From Dermatophilaceae bacterium Sec6.4 (GTDB lineage: Bacteria > Actinomycetota > Actinomycetes > Actinomycetales > Dermatophilaceae): a stretch of 64,000 bases of DNA. The stretch lies in contig CP144172.1 of the NCBI GenBank assembly GCA_039636865.1, forward strand, positions 1,674,001 to 1,738,000. The letters run 5' to 3'. Below, piece by piece: positions 36,478 to 46,600 of this stretch (position 1 is its first letter; each line of letters starts with the position of its first letter). A program made the position numbers and the translations under genes. A model generated the notes under the pieces. It had not been told where the DNA came from and made no database searches. It was given only the letters and a program-made list of their open reading frames with translations.

Positions 36478-37779
36478 GTGCCCACTCCTCAGAACTACCT
36501 GGCTGTCATCAAGGTCGTCGGCATCGGTGGTGGCGGTGTCAATGCAATCAACCGGATGATCGAAGGCGGCCTCAAGGGCGTTGAGTTCATCGCCATCAAC
36601 ACAGACGCCCAGGCGTTGTTGATGTGTGACGCCGACGTCAAACTGGAGGTCGGGCGCGAGTTGACCAGGGGTCTCGGCGCAGGCGCCGACCCGGCAGTCG
36701 GCAAGAAGGCGGCCGAGGACCATTCCGATGACATCGAAGAAGTCCTGAAGGGCGCAGACATGGTCTTCGTCACCGCAGGCGAGGGCGGCGGCACAGGGAC
36801 CGGAGGCGCGCCCGTCGTGGCCAAGATCGCCAAGGGTCTCGGCGCGCTGACGATCGGTGTCGTCACCCGACCGTTCACCTTCGAAGGTCGGCGCCGTGCC
36901 GGTCAGGCCGACCTGGGGATCAACGCCCTGCGCGAAGAGGTCGACACGCTCATTGTGATTCCGAACGACCGGCTCCTGTCGATCAGCGACCGCAACGTCT
37001 CGATGCTGGAGGCTTTCCACACGGCCGACCAGGTCCTGCTGTCCGGTGTGCAGGGCATCACCGACCTGATCACGACCCCCGGCTTGATCAACCTGGACTT
37101 TGCCGACGTGAAGTCCGTCATGCAGGGCGCCGGCTCGGCGTTGATGGGGATCGGTTCGGCCCGCGGCGAGGACCGCGCGGTGCAGGCTGCCGAATACGCC
37201 ATCTCATCTCCGTTGCTGGAGGCGAGCATCGACGGCGCCCAGGGAGTGCTGCTGTCCATTCAGGGTGGCAGTGACCTCGGGCTGTTCGAGATCAACGAGG
37301 CCGCCAAGCTCGTCCAGGAGGCTGCCCACCCCGAAGCCAACATCATCTTCGGTGCGGTCATCGACGACGCCCTCGGCGACGAGGTACGGGTCACCGTCAT
37401 CGCGGCCGGTTTCGATAGCGCGACGCCGCAGCGGCGGGCCGACGATCGCGGGATCGGACAGATCCAGGGTGGTCCCACGGCTCGGCAGCAGAACTCGCCC
37501 AGTGCGGGTGCATCCCCCGTCGGACAATCTGCGGGCCACCAGGGTGGTCACCCGGGCCAGGCACCGGGCAACGCGGCACAGCAGAACCCCGCACGTCAGG
37601 ATTCCGGGAACCCGTCAGCTCAGGGAGCACCGGCGGGCCAACGGGTCGGTGACGGTGGGCCTTCGCAGCAGGGCCAGCAGGGCCAGCAGGGCGCATCGCA
37701 GGGCTCTGCAGCCCGCCCTCCGCGTCAGGTGCCGGTGGAACCCCCGGAAGATCTCGACGTACCCGATTTCCTCAAGTGA
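36478..37779 (+). CDS. ftsZ: Cell division GTPase FtsZ
   Basis: The 433-residue tubulin homologue has [18 protein letters not shown], the GTP loop [16 protein letters not shown], and the T7 synergy loop region [20 protein letters not shown]. Residues about 320-420 form a long Gly/Gln/Pro-rich linker. The extreme C-terminus DLDVPDFLK is the actinobacterial peptide that binds SepF and other partners. It forms the Z ring. GTG 36478 has AAAGG 10 bases upstream. sepF lies 1.6 kb downstream. Confidence 0.97.
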   Translation: MPTPQNYLAVIKVVGIGGGGVNAINRMIEGGLKGVEFIAINTDAQALLMCDADVKLEVGRELTRGLGAGADPAVGKKAAEDHSDDIEEVLKGADMVFVTAGEGGGTGTGGAPVVAKIAKGLGALTIGVVTRPFTFEGRRRAGQADLGINALREEVDTLIVIPNDRLLSISDRNVSMLEAFHTADQVLLSGVQGITDLITTPGLINLDFADVKSVMQGAGSALMGIGSARGEDRAVQAAEYAISSPLLEASIDGAQGVLLSIQGGSDLGLFEINEAAKLVQEAAHPEANIIFGAVIDDALGDEVRVTVIAAGFDSATPQRRADDRGIGQIQGGPTARQQNSPSAGASPVGQSAGHQGGHPGQAPGNAAQQNPARQDSGNPSAQGAPAGQRVGDGGPSQQGQQGQQGASQGSAARPPRQVPVEPPEDLDVPDFLK

Positions 37780-37855
37780 AGTTCCTCAAGTGACATGCCG
37801 CCGCTGACTCTGTTGTCGGTGGCCGTGATGTCGGTTCTCAGGCGGGAGTGCCGCG

Positions 37856-38644
37856 ATGTTCTGGTGGCGTGACGAAGTGCATGGCGCACCTGACTCCCGT
37901 GGCCGGACTGGTGGGAGCGGTCTGGTCATCGACGTCGGTTTCACCGACCGGGTCGGCGGGCAGAGCAGTGGCGCACTGGATTCCTTGAATCTGGGTCTCG
38001 GGGTCGGCGATGACCCGGAGGTGGTGGGGCGCAACAGGGCCGGCGTCGCAGCATCGATCGGAGTTGCGCCGCAGAACCTGGTGTTCAGCCAACAGGTGCA
38101 CGGAGCACAGGTGCGCACCGTGCGGGCCGCAACGCCGACGACCGCCGGGGAGGTCCCGCGCTGTGACGCGCAGGTGACCGACGTACCCGGGTTGGCACTC
38201 GGAGTGCTCGTCGCCGACTGCACACCGGTCATTGTGGTGGACGTCGAAGCCGGCATTGTGGCCACTGCTCATGCCGGGCGGCCCGGGATGACTCTGGGGG
38301 TTGTCGACGCAATGCTCGACCGGGTGGTCGAGATGGGCTCGAAGCGGCAGCAGGCCTTTGTCGGCCCCTCTGTGTGTCCCAGGTGCTACGAGGTTCCGTG
38401 GCAGATGCGTGAGGATGCTGCACAGCGCGACCCGGTAGCGCGGTCAGTCAGTTGGACCGGTACCCCGGCGATCGATGTCGCGGCTGCCGTTGTGGCCCAA
38501 CTACGTCACCGGGACGTCGAAGTGACCTGGATAGGCGGGTGTACGCGCGAATCCGAGCGGTTGTTCTCCCACCGTCGTGACCCCGCCGCCGGCCGGTGCG
38601 CCGGGGTGGTCGCCATCAGGGCGCCGGACCACGGCAATGTCTGA
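37856..38644 (+). CDS. pgeF: Peptidoglycan editing factor PgeF (YfiH/laccase-domain family)
   Basis: The 262-residue protein shows FSQQVHGAQV, VLVADCTPVIVVD and ATAHAGRPGMTLGVVD, the His/Cys zinc-site motifs of the YfiH family. Homologues remove or prevent wrong amino acids in peptidoglycan precursors, and purine nucleoside phosphorylase activity is also reported for the family. Its position directly after ftsZ is typical of actinobacteria. The final eight bases overlap the yggS start. Confidence 0.9.
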   Translation: MFWWRDEVHGAPDSRGRTGGSGLVIDVGFTDRVGGQSSGALDSLNLGLGVGDDPEVVGRNRAGVAASIGVAPQNLVFSQQVHGAQVRTVRAATPTTAGEVPRCDAQVTDVPGLALGVLVADCTPVIVVDVEAGIVATAHAGRPGMTLGVVDAMLDRVVEMGSKRQQAFVGPSVCPRCYEVPWQMREDAAQRDPVARSVSWTGTPAIDVAAAVVAQLRHRDVEVTWIGGCTRESERLFSHRRDPAAGRCAGVVAIRAPDHGNV

Positions 38645-39347
38645 GGCACGCGAGGAAGAACTCGCGAAAAATCTGGAGGGCGTCCGTGAACGCATCAGGA
38701 TTGCGTGTCTCGCGGCGGGACGCGCAGAGGCTGACATCACGCTGATCGTGGTGACGAAATTTCATCCGCTGGAGGATGTGCGCCGGCTGATCGGACTGGG
38801 CGTGCGTCACATCGGTGAGAACCGTGATCAGGAGGCGGCGGCAAAGGTCGCCGACCTCGACGCCCAGGAACGGCGAGCCCTCACTGTCCACTTCGTGGGC
38901 CAGCTGCAGTCGAACAAGGCGGGTCACGTGGCCGGGTACGCCGACTGTGTGCAGTCAGTGGACAGGTCCAAGATCGCCGAGGCGCTCGACCGGGGCGCCG
39001 AGCGGGCCGGCAGGGTGGTCGACGTGTTCATCCAGGTCGACCTGGCAGGTACTGATGCCGGTCGGGGAGGCCTGCAGCTGGCCGATGTCCCCCGGCTCGC
39101 CGCCGAGATCGCGGTCTTGCCCGCACTACGACTACGCGGACTGATGGCAGTCGCCCCGTTGGGAAGTGATGCAGACGAGGCGTTCACCCACCTCCAGCAG
39201 GGTGGTGCCCAGTTGCAGTTGGAACATCCCGACGCGACCTCGATATCGGCGGGAATGAGCGGCGACCTCGAACAGGCAATCGCCCATGGAGCAACACACC
39301 TGCGTGTCGGCAGCGCAATCCTGGGTTCGCGGCCCCCGCAGCGGTAG
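38637..39347 (+). CDS. yggS: YggS family PLP homeostasis protein
   Basis: The 236-residue protein is a PLP-binding alanine racemase-fold (fold type III) single-domain protein. The PLP lysine is in IVVTKFHPLEDV, with HIGENRDQEAAAKV, HFVGQLQSNKAGHV, SVDRSKIAEAL and LRVGSAILGSR as family blocks. YggS/PLPBP controls vitamin B6 balance and has no known enzymatic activity. ATG 38637 lies inside the end of pgeF. The usual order pgeF-yggS-sepF is kept. Confidence 0.93.
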   Translation: MSEAREEELAKNLEGVRERIRIACLAAGRAEADITLIVVTKFHPLEDVRRLIGLGVRHIGENRDQEAAAKVADLDAQERRALTVHFVGQLQSNKAGHVAGYADCVQSVDRSKIAEALDRGAERAGRVVDVFIQVDLAGTDAGRGGLQLADVPRLAAEIAVLPALRLRGLMAVAPLGSDADEAFTHLQQGGAQLQLEHPDATSISAGMSGDLEQAIAHGATHLRVGSAILGSRPPQR

Positions 39348-39416
39348 CGTTTTCGCGACCCCACCTGAGCACGATGCCCGGCCGGATCCGGCCTGATAAC
39401 GCAAGGAGTACGACGA

Positions 39417-39920
39417 ATGGCTGGAAAGCTGCGCGCGATGACGGAGTATCTCGGTCTCTCCGAGACCGATCGTCGGTATGACGACGAGTACGACGACAAC
39501 TACTCCGGCGACGAGCCCCACGAGTACGTCGAAAGCGGATACGACGAATCCGCGCCCTTCGAGCAAGAGCGTGAGGCGGCTCCAGTGACGCAACTACACA
39601 AGGGAACGGCAGCGACCCCGGCCGCGGCCGGCGGACCGATCAGCCGCATCACCACGATCCACCCCCGTACCTACAACGAGGCCAAGGAAATCGGCGAGAA
39701 CTTCCGCGGCCGGGTCCCGGTCATCATGAACCTCACAGATATGGACGACAACGACGCCAAGCGTCTCGTCGACTTTGCTGCCGGTCTGGTCTTCGGCCTG
39801 CACGGCACCATTGAGCGGATCACCGCAAAGGTCTTCCTGTTGTCGCCGTCCGGAGTCGAGGTTGCCACCAGCGGCCAGGAGGCTGCCCGCACCCCCCGCG
39901 GACTGTTCAACCAGAGCTGA
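39417..39920 (+). CDS. sepF: Cell division protein SepF
   Basis: The 167-residue protein starts with MAGKLRAMTEYLGLSE, the amphipathic membrane-binding helix. A Tyr/Asp/Glu-rich linker follows, then the SepF core (residues about 75-155) with RTYNEAKEIGENFRGRVPVI, DAKRLVDFAAGLVFGL and KVFLLSP. SepF tethers FtsZ to the membrane. ATG 39417 has AAGGAG 8 bases upstream. A 14-bp palindrome GGCCGGATCCGGCC (39380-39393) lies just before the ribosome binding site. Confidence 0.95.
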   Translation: MAGKLRAMTEYLGLSETDRRYDDEYDDNYSGDEPHEYVESGYDESAPFEQEREAAPVTQLHKGTAATPAAAGGPISRITTIHPRTYNEAKEIGENFRGRVPVIMNLTDMDDNDAKRLVDFAAGLVFGLHGTIERITAKVFLLSPSGVEVATSGQEAARTPRGLFNQS

Positions 39921-40014
39921 GCCCTCGACCCTCGCATCCTCGGGGGTCTTCGGTGCGGCGCTCCAAGTTGGGGCCTACCGCACCGAAACGGTTCTGGTGA
40001 GTGATACTGGAGCC

Positions 40015-40302
40015 ATGACAAACGTGCTGGGCGTCGTGTCGATCTTCCTCTACCTCTTTCTCGTCCTCCTGCTGGCACGGCTGGCGTTGGAATGGATCCA
40101 GGTGTTCGCGCGCCAGTGGCAGCCACGAGGCCCCGTACTGGTGATTGCCGAGACCACGTACACCGCTACCGATCCACCCCTGAAGGCCGTGCGCAAGGTG
40201 CTCAAGCCGGTGCGCATCGGGTCGATTCAACTGGATCTGGCGTTCCTGGTGCTGCTTCTGGGCGTGTATCTGTTGCTCAACGTCATCAGATCGGTCCACT
40301 GA
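40015..40302 (+). CDS. yggT: YggT family membrane protein
   Basis: The 95-residue protein has two membrane segments (VVSIFLYLFLVLLLARLALEW trimmed at residues about 5-28, and LAFLVLLLGVYLLLNVI near the end) with TDPPLKAVRKVLKPVRIGSI between them, the YggT motif. The family sits beside sepF and divIVA in Gram-positives and is linked to division and osmotic tolerance. GATACT ends six bases before the ATG, so the mRNA may be leaderless; GTG 39997 is an alternative start. Confidence 0.9.
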   Translation: MTNVLGVVSIFLYLFLVLLLARLALEWIQVFARQWQPRGPVLVIAETTYTATDPPLKAVRKVLKPVRIGSIQLDLAFLVLLLGVYLLLNVIRSVH

Positions 40303-40397
40303 CGTAGGAATTTATCCGTTCATGGTCGGCGGGCTATGGTGAAAGCTACGCGTGCATGCCTGCATGCCGCCCCATCTAGGTGCACCGAGGTGAACAC

Positions 40398-41414
40398 ATG
40401 GCGTTGACGCCTGAGGACGTAGTAAAAAAAGAGTTCACCAAACCCAAGGGGTTTGGCCGTAGCGGCTACGACGAAATCCAGGTGGACGATTTCCTCGACG
40501 AAATTGTCGCGGAGCTACGTCGTCTGAACACTGAGAACGAAGATCTGACAGGCAAGCTGGAGGACAGTCGCCGCTCCAGCGGGGTAGCCGGTAAGGACAT
40601 CGGGTCGACACCCGCGAGCGCGGCTTCGGGGATCCCGGATGTGAAGTCGGCAAAGGGCGACGGCGCCGACAAGACGCAGGCGGTTCCTGCGGTGGCCCTG
40701 TCGAAGGACACCGCAGCATCTGACAGCTCTGCCAACGGCGCTGCGCTGGTCAAGGCGCGTGAGGATCTGGCCGGTGCTCGTCGCGAGTTGCAAGTGGCCA
40801 AGGATGAACGCGAGAAGGTGCAGCGCGAAGTTGTGCAGGCGAAGGAACGTCTGGCGGAGCTCCAGAAGCAGATCGATGCAGCGGAGGCGGGCTTGAAGGA
40901 GTCCGGCGCCGGGGTCGGCAAAGCTCAGGGGATTTCGTCGGCGGCTGTCGGAACCAACAGCGCCGCGGGTGTCATCGCGTTGGCTCAGCGGCTGCACGAC
41001 GAGCACGTCAAGGAGGGTGAGACGACTCGAGATCGGCTGATCAAGGAGGCGCGCGAAAAGCACTCCACGGTGATTGCCGAGGCGACTGCCAAGCGCGATG
41101 AACTTCTGACGTCTGGGAAGTCGAAGCACGAAGAACTCATCCGCGAGGCCAACGAGCGGTCAACGGGCTTGGTCAAGGAGGCCGAGGATCGTAAGAAGCG
41201 CATCCTGGGTGAGTTGACGACGCAACGTGAAGAGATCAGCTCGGGAATCCAGCGACTGCAGACGTTCGAGAACGAGTATCGCTCCAAGCTGACGGTCTTT
41301 ATCGACGGTCAGCTGCAGTATCTGAACCAGGACAGCGACGTCGCTCCGGACAATCTGGTCGACGCCAAGCCGGGCGATGCGGCTGCGGACAAGCCCGACG
41401 GTTCCGCGAAGTAG
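40398..41414 (+). CDS. divIVA: Polar growth protein DivIVA (Wag31-like)
   Basis: The 338-residue coiled-coil protein begins MALTPEDVVKKEFTKPKGFG, followed by SGYDEIQVDDFLDEIVAELRRLN, the DivIVA lipid-binding N-terminal domain. A low-complexity linker (residues 60-115) separates it from long coiled coils rich in Lys/Glu (115-165 and 200-300). In actinobacteria DivIVA marks cell poles and directs peptidoglycan insertion. ATG 40398 has GAGGTGA upstream. TATGGT at 40335-40340 is a possible -10. Confidence 0.94.
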   Translation: MALTPEDVVKKEFTKPKGFGRSGYDEIQVDDFLDEIVAELRRLNTENEDLTGKLEDSRRSSGVAGKDIGSTPASAASGIPDVKSAKGDGADKTQAVPAVALSKDTAASDSSANGAALVKAREDLAGARRELQVAKDEREKVQREVVQAKERLAELQKQIDAAEAGLKESGAGVGKAQGISSAAVGTNSAAGVIALAQRLHDEHVKEGETTRDRLIKEAREKHSTVIAEATAKRDELLTSGKSKHEELIREANERSTGLVKEAEDRKKRILGELTTQREEISSGIQRLQTFENEYRSKLTVFIDGQLQYLNQDSDVAPDNLVDAKPGDAAADKPDGSAK

Positions 41415-41431
41415 CTCCGTACGACCGCCAT

Positions 41432-41464
41432 CAATGGCCCTGCACCGACGGTGCAGGGCCATTG
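41432..41464 (+). terminator. Strong hairpin after divIVA
   Basis: CAATGGCCCTGCACC pairs perfectly with GGTGCAGGGCCATTG around a 3-base GAC loop, a 15-bp stem starting 17 bases after the divIVA stop. No T-run follows, which is common for actinobacterial terminators. Confidence 0.8.
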
Positions 41465-41636
41465 TGCTGCGTCCAACAGCAGGAACACGGGACGCCCAGG
41501 TCGGTGAGTCGACTCCCCGTTACGGCGTGGCGCAAGGGTCGGTGCAGCGCGGAAGGGGTCTTATCGCCTAGTCTGCGGCAGACATATCGAGCGGGCATCA
41601 GTTGCTCGTTCGGACTCATCCGTAGAGAAGGCCGCC

Positions 41637-42098
41637 GTGAACCGACCAAACTCGCCCACCGCCCCGTCCGAACCAGCGGCGCAGTCCGCCGCGGGTTCCT
41701 CTAGTGAGCACTTCCAGGTACGCGAAGACGAAACGCCCTGGACGAACGAGGAATTGGCGGGCGTCAAAGACGAACTCGAAGCGGATGTCGCCAAGCTCAC
41801 CAGTGAGCTGGCCGGCATGGAGCACGAAATGGCTGACCTGATCAGCGACAGCGGGGACGGCGCGGGGGACGACCACGCCGACGCGGGTGCCAAGTCCTTC
41901 GAGCGCGAGCATGAATTCTCCCTTGCAGACAACTCCCGTCAGATGCTGGAGCAGTCCGAGCACGCTCTGGAGCGCATCGCGGACGGCACGTACGGAATCT
42001 GCGAGGATTGCGGCACCCCCATCGGCAAGCTTCGTCTGCAGGCCTTTCCGCGTGCGACCCTGTGCATGCAATGCAAACAAAAACAGGAACGCCGCTGA
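41637..42098 (+). CDS. TraR/DksA family zinc finger protein
   Basis: The 153-residue protein has a disordered N-terminus, a helical middle (ELEADVAKLTSELAGMEHEM and NSRQMLEQSEHALERIADG) and a C4 zinc finger ICEDCGTPI...TLCMQCKQ. It resembles RNA polymerase-binding DksA/TraR proteins, but the coiled-coil tip cannot be judged from sequence. TAGTCT at 41569-41574 is a possible -10. GTG 41637 has GAGAAGG upstream. The last 28 bases overlap lspA. Confidence 0.88.
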   Translation: MNRPNSPTAPSEPAAQSAAGSSSEHFQVREDETPWTNEELAGVKDELEADVAKLTSELAGMEHEMADLISDSGDGAGDDHADAGAKSFEREHEFSLADNSRQMLEQSEHALERIADGTYGICEDCGTPIGKLRLQAFPRATLCMQCKQKQERR

Positions 42099-42658
42099 CC
42101 ACGCACGCGCCTCGACGTAGGCCCCGCCCTCGACTGCTCGCGCTGCTCGTGGCGGTAGGGGTGAGCGGCTACGCACTCGACCAGGGCACCAAAGCCTGGG
42201 CGGTGGCGGGACTGGAGCCCGGCGTCCGACGCTCACTGGTCGGGTCGCTGCTACAGCTGAATCTCACCCGCAACGCGGGTGCGGCCTTTTCGATGGCGAC
42301 CAACGCCACGTGGCTGCTCACCTTGATCGCGATCGTCGTGATCGGGGTGACGGTGTTCGCCGCCCGCAGGTTGGGTAGTGTCGGATGGGCGGCGGCGCTG
42401 GGACTGCTCCTCGCCGGTGCCTGCGGCAACCTGACCGATCGCTTCGTGCGCGCCCCCGGAGGCGGTCAGGGGCACGTGGTCGACTTTCTGGAGCTACCGC
42501 ACTGGCCGATCTTCAACGTTGCCGATATGTGCGTGGTGACCGCAGCTGCGTTGATCGCCCTCCTCGCCGTCCGGGGGGTCTCACTTGACGGGACTCGCGC
42601 ATCGAACGACACGGACGCACCAGGTTCCGAGGGCGCAGGTGAGACCGATGAGCAGTGA
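42071..42658 (+). CDS. lspA: Lipoprotein signal peptidase LspA
   Basis: The 195-residue membrane aspartyl protease removes signal peptides from prolipoproteins. It has four membrane segments and the catalytic aspartates D123 in [10 protein letters not shown] and D152 in [10 protein letters not shown], plus the conserved [11 protein letters not shown]. The C-terminal 25 residues are acidic and cytoplasmic. ATG 42071 lies inside the end of the zinc finger gene, and the stop lies 11 bases into rluD, so expression is coupled both ways. Confidence 0.94.
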   Translation: MQTKTGTPLTTHAPRRRPRPRLLALLVAVGVSGYALDQGTKAWAVAGLEPGVRRSLVGSLLQLNLTRNAGAAFSMATNATWLLTLIAIVVIGVTVFAARRLGSVGWAAALGLLLAGACGNLTDRFVRAPGGGQGHVVDFLELPHWPIFNVADMCVVTAAALIALLAVRGVSLDGTRASNDTDAPGSEGAGETDEQ

Positions 42659-43589
42659 ACTGAAGGCGATGCCGGTGCCCGAGGGGCTCGAGGGCGAGCG
42701 CGTCGACGCGGCCATCGCGCGTCTCCTGGGCCTGTCCCGCAGCCGAGCCGCCGCTCTGAGCGCGGATGGTCTGGTCACCCTGGATCAACGGGTCGTGGGT
42801 AAGTCGGACCGGGTGAGTGCCGGTCAGTGGCTGGAGGTCCAACTACCGCAGGTTCGGTCCGGCCCTGCTGTCGTGCCGCGCGCCGTCCCGGGGATGAGCA
42901 TCGTGCACGACGACAGCGAGCTGGTCGTGGTGGACAAGCCTGCGGGGGTAGCGGCTCATCCGAGCGTGGGTTGGGACGGGCCTGACGTTGTCAGCGGACT
43001 GGCCGCCGCCGGGTACCGGATATCGACGTCCGGCGCAGCCGAACGGCAGGGCATCGTGCAACGCCTGGACGTGGGCACCAGCGGTTTGATGGTCGTCGCG
43101 AAGAGCGAACGTGCCTACACGGTCCTGAAGCAGGCATTCCGAGACCGCACTGTCGACAAGACGTATCACGCCCTCGTGCAGGGCCTGCCCGATCCCCTGG
43201 AGGGCACGATCGATGCCCCGATCGGGCGTCACCCGGCTCACGACTACAAGTTCGCCGTCCGCAGCACCGGCCGCGACAGCGTGACGCATTACGAGGTGCT
43301 CGAGGTCTTCCGCGTCGAACGCCTCATGTCGTTGGTGACCATTCACCTGGAGACGGGTCGTACGCACCAGATCCGGGTGCACTTCGCGGCTCTGCACCAC
43401 CCGTGCGTCGGCGACCCGATGTACGGAGCGGACCCCACCGTGGCGCGTCGGCTCGGCCTGTCCAGGCAGTGGCTGCATGCCAGACGCCTGGGGTTCATCC
43501 ACCCGGGGTCGGGAGAGTACGTGAGCTACGAGAGCCCCTATCCCCAAGACCTGCAGGATGCGCTGGACCTCGTGCGCGCGACCGGCTGA
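42648..43589 (+). CDS. rluD: Ribosomal large subunit pseudouridine synthase, RluA/RluD family
   Basis: The 313-residue protein has an N-terminal S4 RNA-binding domain ([20 protein letters not shown]) and a pseudouridine synthase domain with catalytic D141 in [41 protein letters not shown] and CVGDPMYG are family motifs. It isomerises uridines in 23S rRNA; the exact sites are inferred from the family. The lspA-rluD-dnaE order is common in actinobacteria. Confidence 0.92.
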   Translation: MSSELKAMPVPEGLEGERVDAAIARLLGLSRSRAAALSADGLVTLDQRVVGKSDRVSAGQWLEVQLPQVRSGPAVVPRAVPGMSIVHDDSELVVVDKPAGVAAHPSVGWDGPDVVSGLAAAGYRISTSGAAERQGIVQRLDVGTSGLMVVAKSERAYTVLKQAFRDRTVDKTYHALVQGLPDPLEGTIDAPIGRHPAHDYKFAVRSTGRDSVTHYEVLEVFRVERLMSLVTIHLETGRTHQIRVHFAALHHPCVGDPMYGADPTVARRLGLSRQWLHARRLGFIHPGSGEYVSYESPYPQDLQDALDLVRATG

Positions 43590-43685
43590 GACCGCCTGGC
43601 AACGTATCGACGGCGATCGGCGAGTACCACGCGCCTCATTCGTCACTGTGCGCGCGGTCTCGCCGCGACTGTCAGAGGACCGACC

Positions 43686-43691
43686 TAGACT
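43686..43691 (+). promoter_or_regulatory. -10 element TAGACT for a leaderless dnaE mRNA
   Basis: TAGACT ends exactly seven bases before the dnaE ATG at 43699. Initiation 6-8 bases after a -10 would put the first transcribed base on or next to the start codon, and no ribosome binding site is present. The same 7-base spacing occurs before three other genes in the window. Confidence 0.55.
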
Positions 43692-43698
43692 CATCGCG

Positions 43699-46600
43699 AT
43701 GTCCACTTCGTCTGCTGGCAATTTCGTGCACCTGCATGTGCACACCGAGTACTCCACCCTCGACGGTGCGGCCAAGATCAAGCCGATGTTCGCCGAGGTG
43801 GAGCGGTTGGGCATGCCCGCGATCGCGATGTCCGATCACGGCAACATGTTCGGGGCGTATGAGTTCCAGCAGGCCGCAAAGGATTCACCGGTCAAGCCGA
43901 TCATCGGCATCGAGGCGTACGTAGCACCATCGACGCGGCATTCGCGCACTCAGGAATTCTGGGCAGGTTCGCGTGAACGCGACGCGAACGTCGACGGTGA
44001 AGGCGGCAAGGACGTCTCCGGCGGTGGTCGATACACCCATATGACGATGTGGGCCGCGGACGCGCAGGGTCTGCGCAACCTCTTCCGACTCAGTTCGCTG
44101 GCCTCTTTCGAGGGCTATTACATGAAGCCCCGAATGGACCGTGAGCTCTTGGCGCAATACGGCCGCGGGATTATCGCGACAACGGGGTGCCCTTCGGGTG
44201 AGGTACAGACCCGGTTGCGGCTGGGGCAGTACGACGAGGCGATCGCCGCCGCGTCCGCGTACCAGGACATCTTCGGTGCGGAGAACTACTTTCTGGAGCT
44301 GATGGACCACGGCCTGTCGATCGAGCGTCAGGTACGCGACGGGTTGCTGAAGATCGCCCGCGACCTGCATATTCCGCTGCTGGCCACCAACGACAGCCAC
44401 TACGTCACCGAGGACCAGGCCGACGCGCACGACAATCTGCTGTGCGTCGGGGTGGGTAAGAACAAGGACGACCCGAACCGCTTCAGGTTCTCCGGCTCCG
44501 GGTACTACCTCAAGACCGCAGCGCAGATGCGTGAGCTGTTCGCGGAGTTGCCGGAAGCCTGCGACAACACCCTCGTGATCGCCGAGCGGATCGGTGACTA
44601 CAGCGAGGTCTTTGCACCGGTCGACCGGATGCCGCAGTTCCCCGATGTGCCGCAGGGCCAGACGCAGGGTTCGTTCCTGCGCGAGAAGATCAAGGTCGGT
44701 CTGGGTCTTCGGTACGGCGAGCAGCCGCCGGTCGAGGTGCTCGAACGGGTCGAGACCGAGATGGCCGTCATCGAGCCGATGGGGTTCTCCTCCTACTTCC
44801 TCGTGGTGGCAGATATCTGCCAGTACGCCAGGGACAACGGGGTGCCGGTAGGTCCGGGTCGTGGGTCGGCGACCGGGTCGATGATCGCCTACCTGACTCG
44901 GATCACCGAGCTGGATCCGATCGAGCACAAGTTGCTCTTCGAACGGTTCCTGAACCCTGAGCGAATCAACCCCCCGGACGTCGACCTCGACTTCGATGAC
45001 CGGCAGCGCGACAAGATGGTCCGCTACGTCATCGACAAGTACGGCACCGAGTACACCGCGCAGGTCAACACCTTCAGCACGATCAAGGCCAAGGCTGCGG
45101 TCAAGGACGCCAACCGCATCCTGGGCTTCCCGTTCGCTCTCGGTGAGCAGATCAGCAAGGCAATGCCGCCGGATGTGATGGGTAAGGGAGTCCCGCTCAC
45201 CGGGCTGTTCGATCCCAAACACCCGCGGTACTCCGAGGGCGTGGAGTTCCGCGCGATGTACGAAGCGCAACCGGAGGTCAAGAAGGTCGTCGACACCGGG
45301 CTCGGTCTGGAGGGGCTGGTCCGCGGCACCGGTGTGCATGCCGCCGCTGTGATCCTCTCCTCGGAACCATTGCTCGATCTGGTCCCGATGCATCGCCGTG
45401 ACAAGGACGGCACCATCATCACCGGGTTCTCCTTCCCGCACTGCGAGGAGATGGGCCTGGTCAAGATGGACTTCCTGGGCCTGCGCAACCTGGGCATCAT
45501 CGACCAGGCGATCCGCAATATCGAGACCAACCGTGGCGAGCAGTTGACCACCGAGACGATCCCGCTGGAGGACACGGCCACGTACGAGTTGCTGGCTCGC
45601 GGTGACACCCTCGGCGTCTTCCAGCTCGACGGCGGGCCGATGCGCAGCCTGCTACGCCTGATGGTGCCGACCCGGTTCGAGGACATCGCCGCCGTCCTCG
45701 CGCTCTACCGCCCCGGACCGATGGCCGCCAACGCGCACATCAACTACGCCGAACGCAAGAACGGCCGCCAGCAGGTCGCCCCGATCCACCCTGAGCTGAA
45801 GGACGCGCTCGAGCCGATCCTCGGCACGACCTATCACCTGCTGGTCTACCAGGAGCAGATCATGGCCATCGCCCGCGAACTTGCGGGATACACCCTCGGT
45901 GGCGCCGATATCCTGCGGCGCGCGATGGGTAAGAAGAAGGCCGAGATCCTGGAGAAGGAGTTCGGCAGCTTCGAAGCGGGTATGCAGGCCAGCGGCTACA
46001 GCGCGGAGGCGACCAAGGCGTTGTGGGACGTCATGCTGCCGTTCTCCGGGTATGCGTTCAACAAGAGCCACACCGCGGGGTACGGACTTGTGTCGTACTG
46101 GACCGCCTACCTCAAGGCGAACTATCCGGCCGAGTACGCCGCCGCACTGCTGACCAGCGTCGAAGGTGACAAGACGAAGATGGCCATCTACCTGGCCGAC
46201 ACCCGCAAGCTCGGTATCAGGGTGCTGCCGCCGGACGTGAACGAATCGGTCGCGGACTTCACCGCCGTCGGTACCGATATCCGTTTCGGGATGGCCGCCA
46301 TCCGCAATGTCGGCGCCAACGTCGTGGAGGAGATCCGCAAATCCCGCGAGAGCAAGGGGCGGTTCACCTCGTTCGAGGATTTCCTGCGCAAGGTCCCAGC
46401 CGTGGTCTGTAACAAGCGCACCATCGAATCACTGGTCAAGGCCGGGGCATTCGATGATCTGCAGCATCCGCGCCAGGGTCTGGTGCACATCCACGAGGCG
46501 TATGTCGATGCCGTCGCCGAGGAGAAGCGTCACCAGGAACGCGGTCAGGAGTCACTCTTCAGCGGTTTCGGCGACGAGGCGGCGATCGAACTCGCTGCGC

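Noticed and set aside
39925..39955. Possible terminator after sepF
   Set aside because: Only a weak, interrupted pairing of GACCC with GGGTC is seen, with a large loop and no T-run.
43885..45441. 518-residue open frame on the minus strand opposite dnaE
   Set aside because: It lies entirely inside dnaE, shows no recognisable domains, and is the antisense shadow expected in high-GC DNA.
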